Below, one piece after another: positions 6,710 to 7,227 of a stretch of DNA of 7,227 bases. This DNA is from Porticoccus sp. (GTDB lineage Bacteria > Pseudomonadota > Gammaproteobacteria > Pseudomonadales > Porticoccaceae). Where the stretch lies: NCBI GenBank assembly GCA_002685455.1, contig NYXF01000032.1, positions 1 through 7,227 on the forward strand. Direction: 5' to 3'. Below the pieces are notes generated by a model. That model did no database searches, was not told the DNA's origin, and saw only the letters and a program-made list of their open reading frames with translations. Both the position numbers and the translations under genes were made by a program. Position 1 is the stretch's first letter. The number at the start of each line of letters is the position of its first letter.

Positions 6710-6723
6710 AAATTTATAAGCTA

Positions 6724-7227
6724 TCAGAGTCTAGATGTTACTTCTTTATTATCAAATAAAGATTTTACATCATAAATGACACAATCATTATTAAACTTTT
6801 TTAAATTTAATTTTTTAAATTCATCGTGCTTAACAGCAATTATTACGCCATTATAATTTACATTATAAATATTTGATAGAGATCTTAATTTAATATTATA
6901 TATTTTTTTAACTTCCTGAGCATTTGCGATTGGGTCATAAATATCACATAAAATATTTTTTTTTATTAAAGTTTTTTTAATATCAATTACTCTTGAATTT
7001 CTTATATCTGAACAATTTTCTTTAAATGTAAGACCTAAAATTGCAACTCTTAATCTTTTTTTAATTACTTTTTTACTGCGCATTAAATTAATAACTTTAT
7101 TCGCAATATAATCTCCCATTTTATCATTTAGTTTTCTACCTGATAGAATAATTCTACTTTTATATCCAGCAACTTTAGCTCTATGAGCTAAATAATATGG
7201 ATCTACACCAATACAATGGCCTCCGAC
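6724..7227 (-). CDS. tviB: UDP-N-acetylhexosamine 6-dehydrogenase (TviB/WbpA/WbpO type), C-terminal part
   Basis: These NAD-dependent enzymes oxidise C6 of UDP-GlcNAc or UDP-GalNAc to the uronic acid. The minus-strand frame is open through the window end, leaving 167 residues; an ATG at 7119 is internal and not the true start. The visible part opens with VGGHCIGVDPYYL, the catalytic motif, with Cys encoded at 7213-7215 and Asp four residues later; this wording is typical of TviB/WbpA/WbpO proteins and differs from the GYGGYCLPKDT of Ugd in the same window. It continues with SGRKLNDKMGDYIA and LGLTFKENCSDIRNSRVIDI, the linker and start of the C-terminal substrate domain, then DIYDPIA, GVIIAVKHDEF and a terminal VIYDVKSLFD block. 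Full-length relatives are about 420-430 residues, so about 260 N-terminal residues, including the NAD-binding domain, lie outside. The C-terminal end appears complete. Whether it uses UDP-GlcNAc or UDP-GalNAc cannot be told here. It is upstream of wbpM in the same transcription unit. Confidence 0.92.
   Translation of the reverse strand, partial: VGGHCIGVDPYYLAHRAKVAGYKSRIILSGRKLNDKMGDYIANKVINLMRSKKVIKKRLRVAILGLTFKENCSDIRNSRVIDIKKTLIKKNILCDIYDPIANAQEVKKIYNIKLRSLSNIYNVNYNGVIIAVKHDEFKKLNLKKFNNDCVIYDVKSLFDNKEVTSRL

Overview
The window is very AT-rich (I estimate roughly a quarter G+C), densely packed, and looks like part of a surface-polysaccharide (O-antigen or capsule) locus from a streamlined proteobacterium. 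The base composition, the very short gaps and the near absence of Shine-Dalgarno motifs would suit a marine AT-rich lineage such as SAR11 or SAR86. That placement is inference; nothing in the sequence fixes the taxon. There are seven protein genes (two cut by the window edges), no RNA genes, no mobile elements and no CRISPR array. The only sizeable non-coding stretch is 144 bp (1924-2067).

Layout. (1) 1-789, plus strand: the 3' three quarters or so of trhO, a conserved tRNA-wobble-uridine hydroxylase, which looks like the housekeeping edge of the polysaccharide region. (2) 796-1923, minus strand: a Wzz-type chain-length regulator with two terminal membrane helices. (3) 1924-2067: a divergent intergenic region with possible promoters on both strands. 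(4) 2068-4865, plus strand: a tight three-gene run of ugd (UDP-glucose 6-dehydrogenase), a 6-phosphogluconolactonase-family protein, and a D-2-hydroxyacid dehydrogenase, with gaps of 11 and 3 bp. (5) 4862-7227, minus strand: a WbpM/CapD-type membrane UDP-sugar 4,6-dehydratase, preceded 14 bp upstream in its transcription direction by the C-terminal part of a TviB/WbpA-type nucleotide-sugar dehydrogenase.

How the genes fit together. Ugd would supply UDP-glucuronate. The TviB-type enzyme would supply a UDP-N-acetylhexosaminuronate. WbpM would supply a UDP-4-keto-6-deoxy-HexNAc, the entry point to bacillosamine, QuiNAc or FucNAc-type sugars. Wzz would control the length of the finished polymer. 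The products therefore point to an acidic, amino-sugar-rich glycan. The lactonase and hydroxyacid dehydrogenase do not belong to a standard nucleotide-sugar route; their tight linkage to ugd is the main unexplained point. I found no strong evidence of an entirely new system. The ugd-lactonase-dehydrogenase module is the best candidate for unexplored biochemistry.
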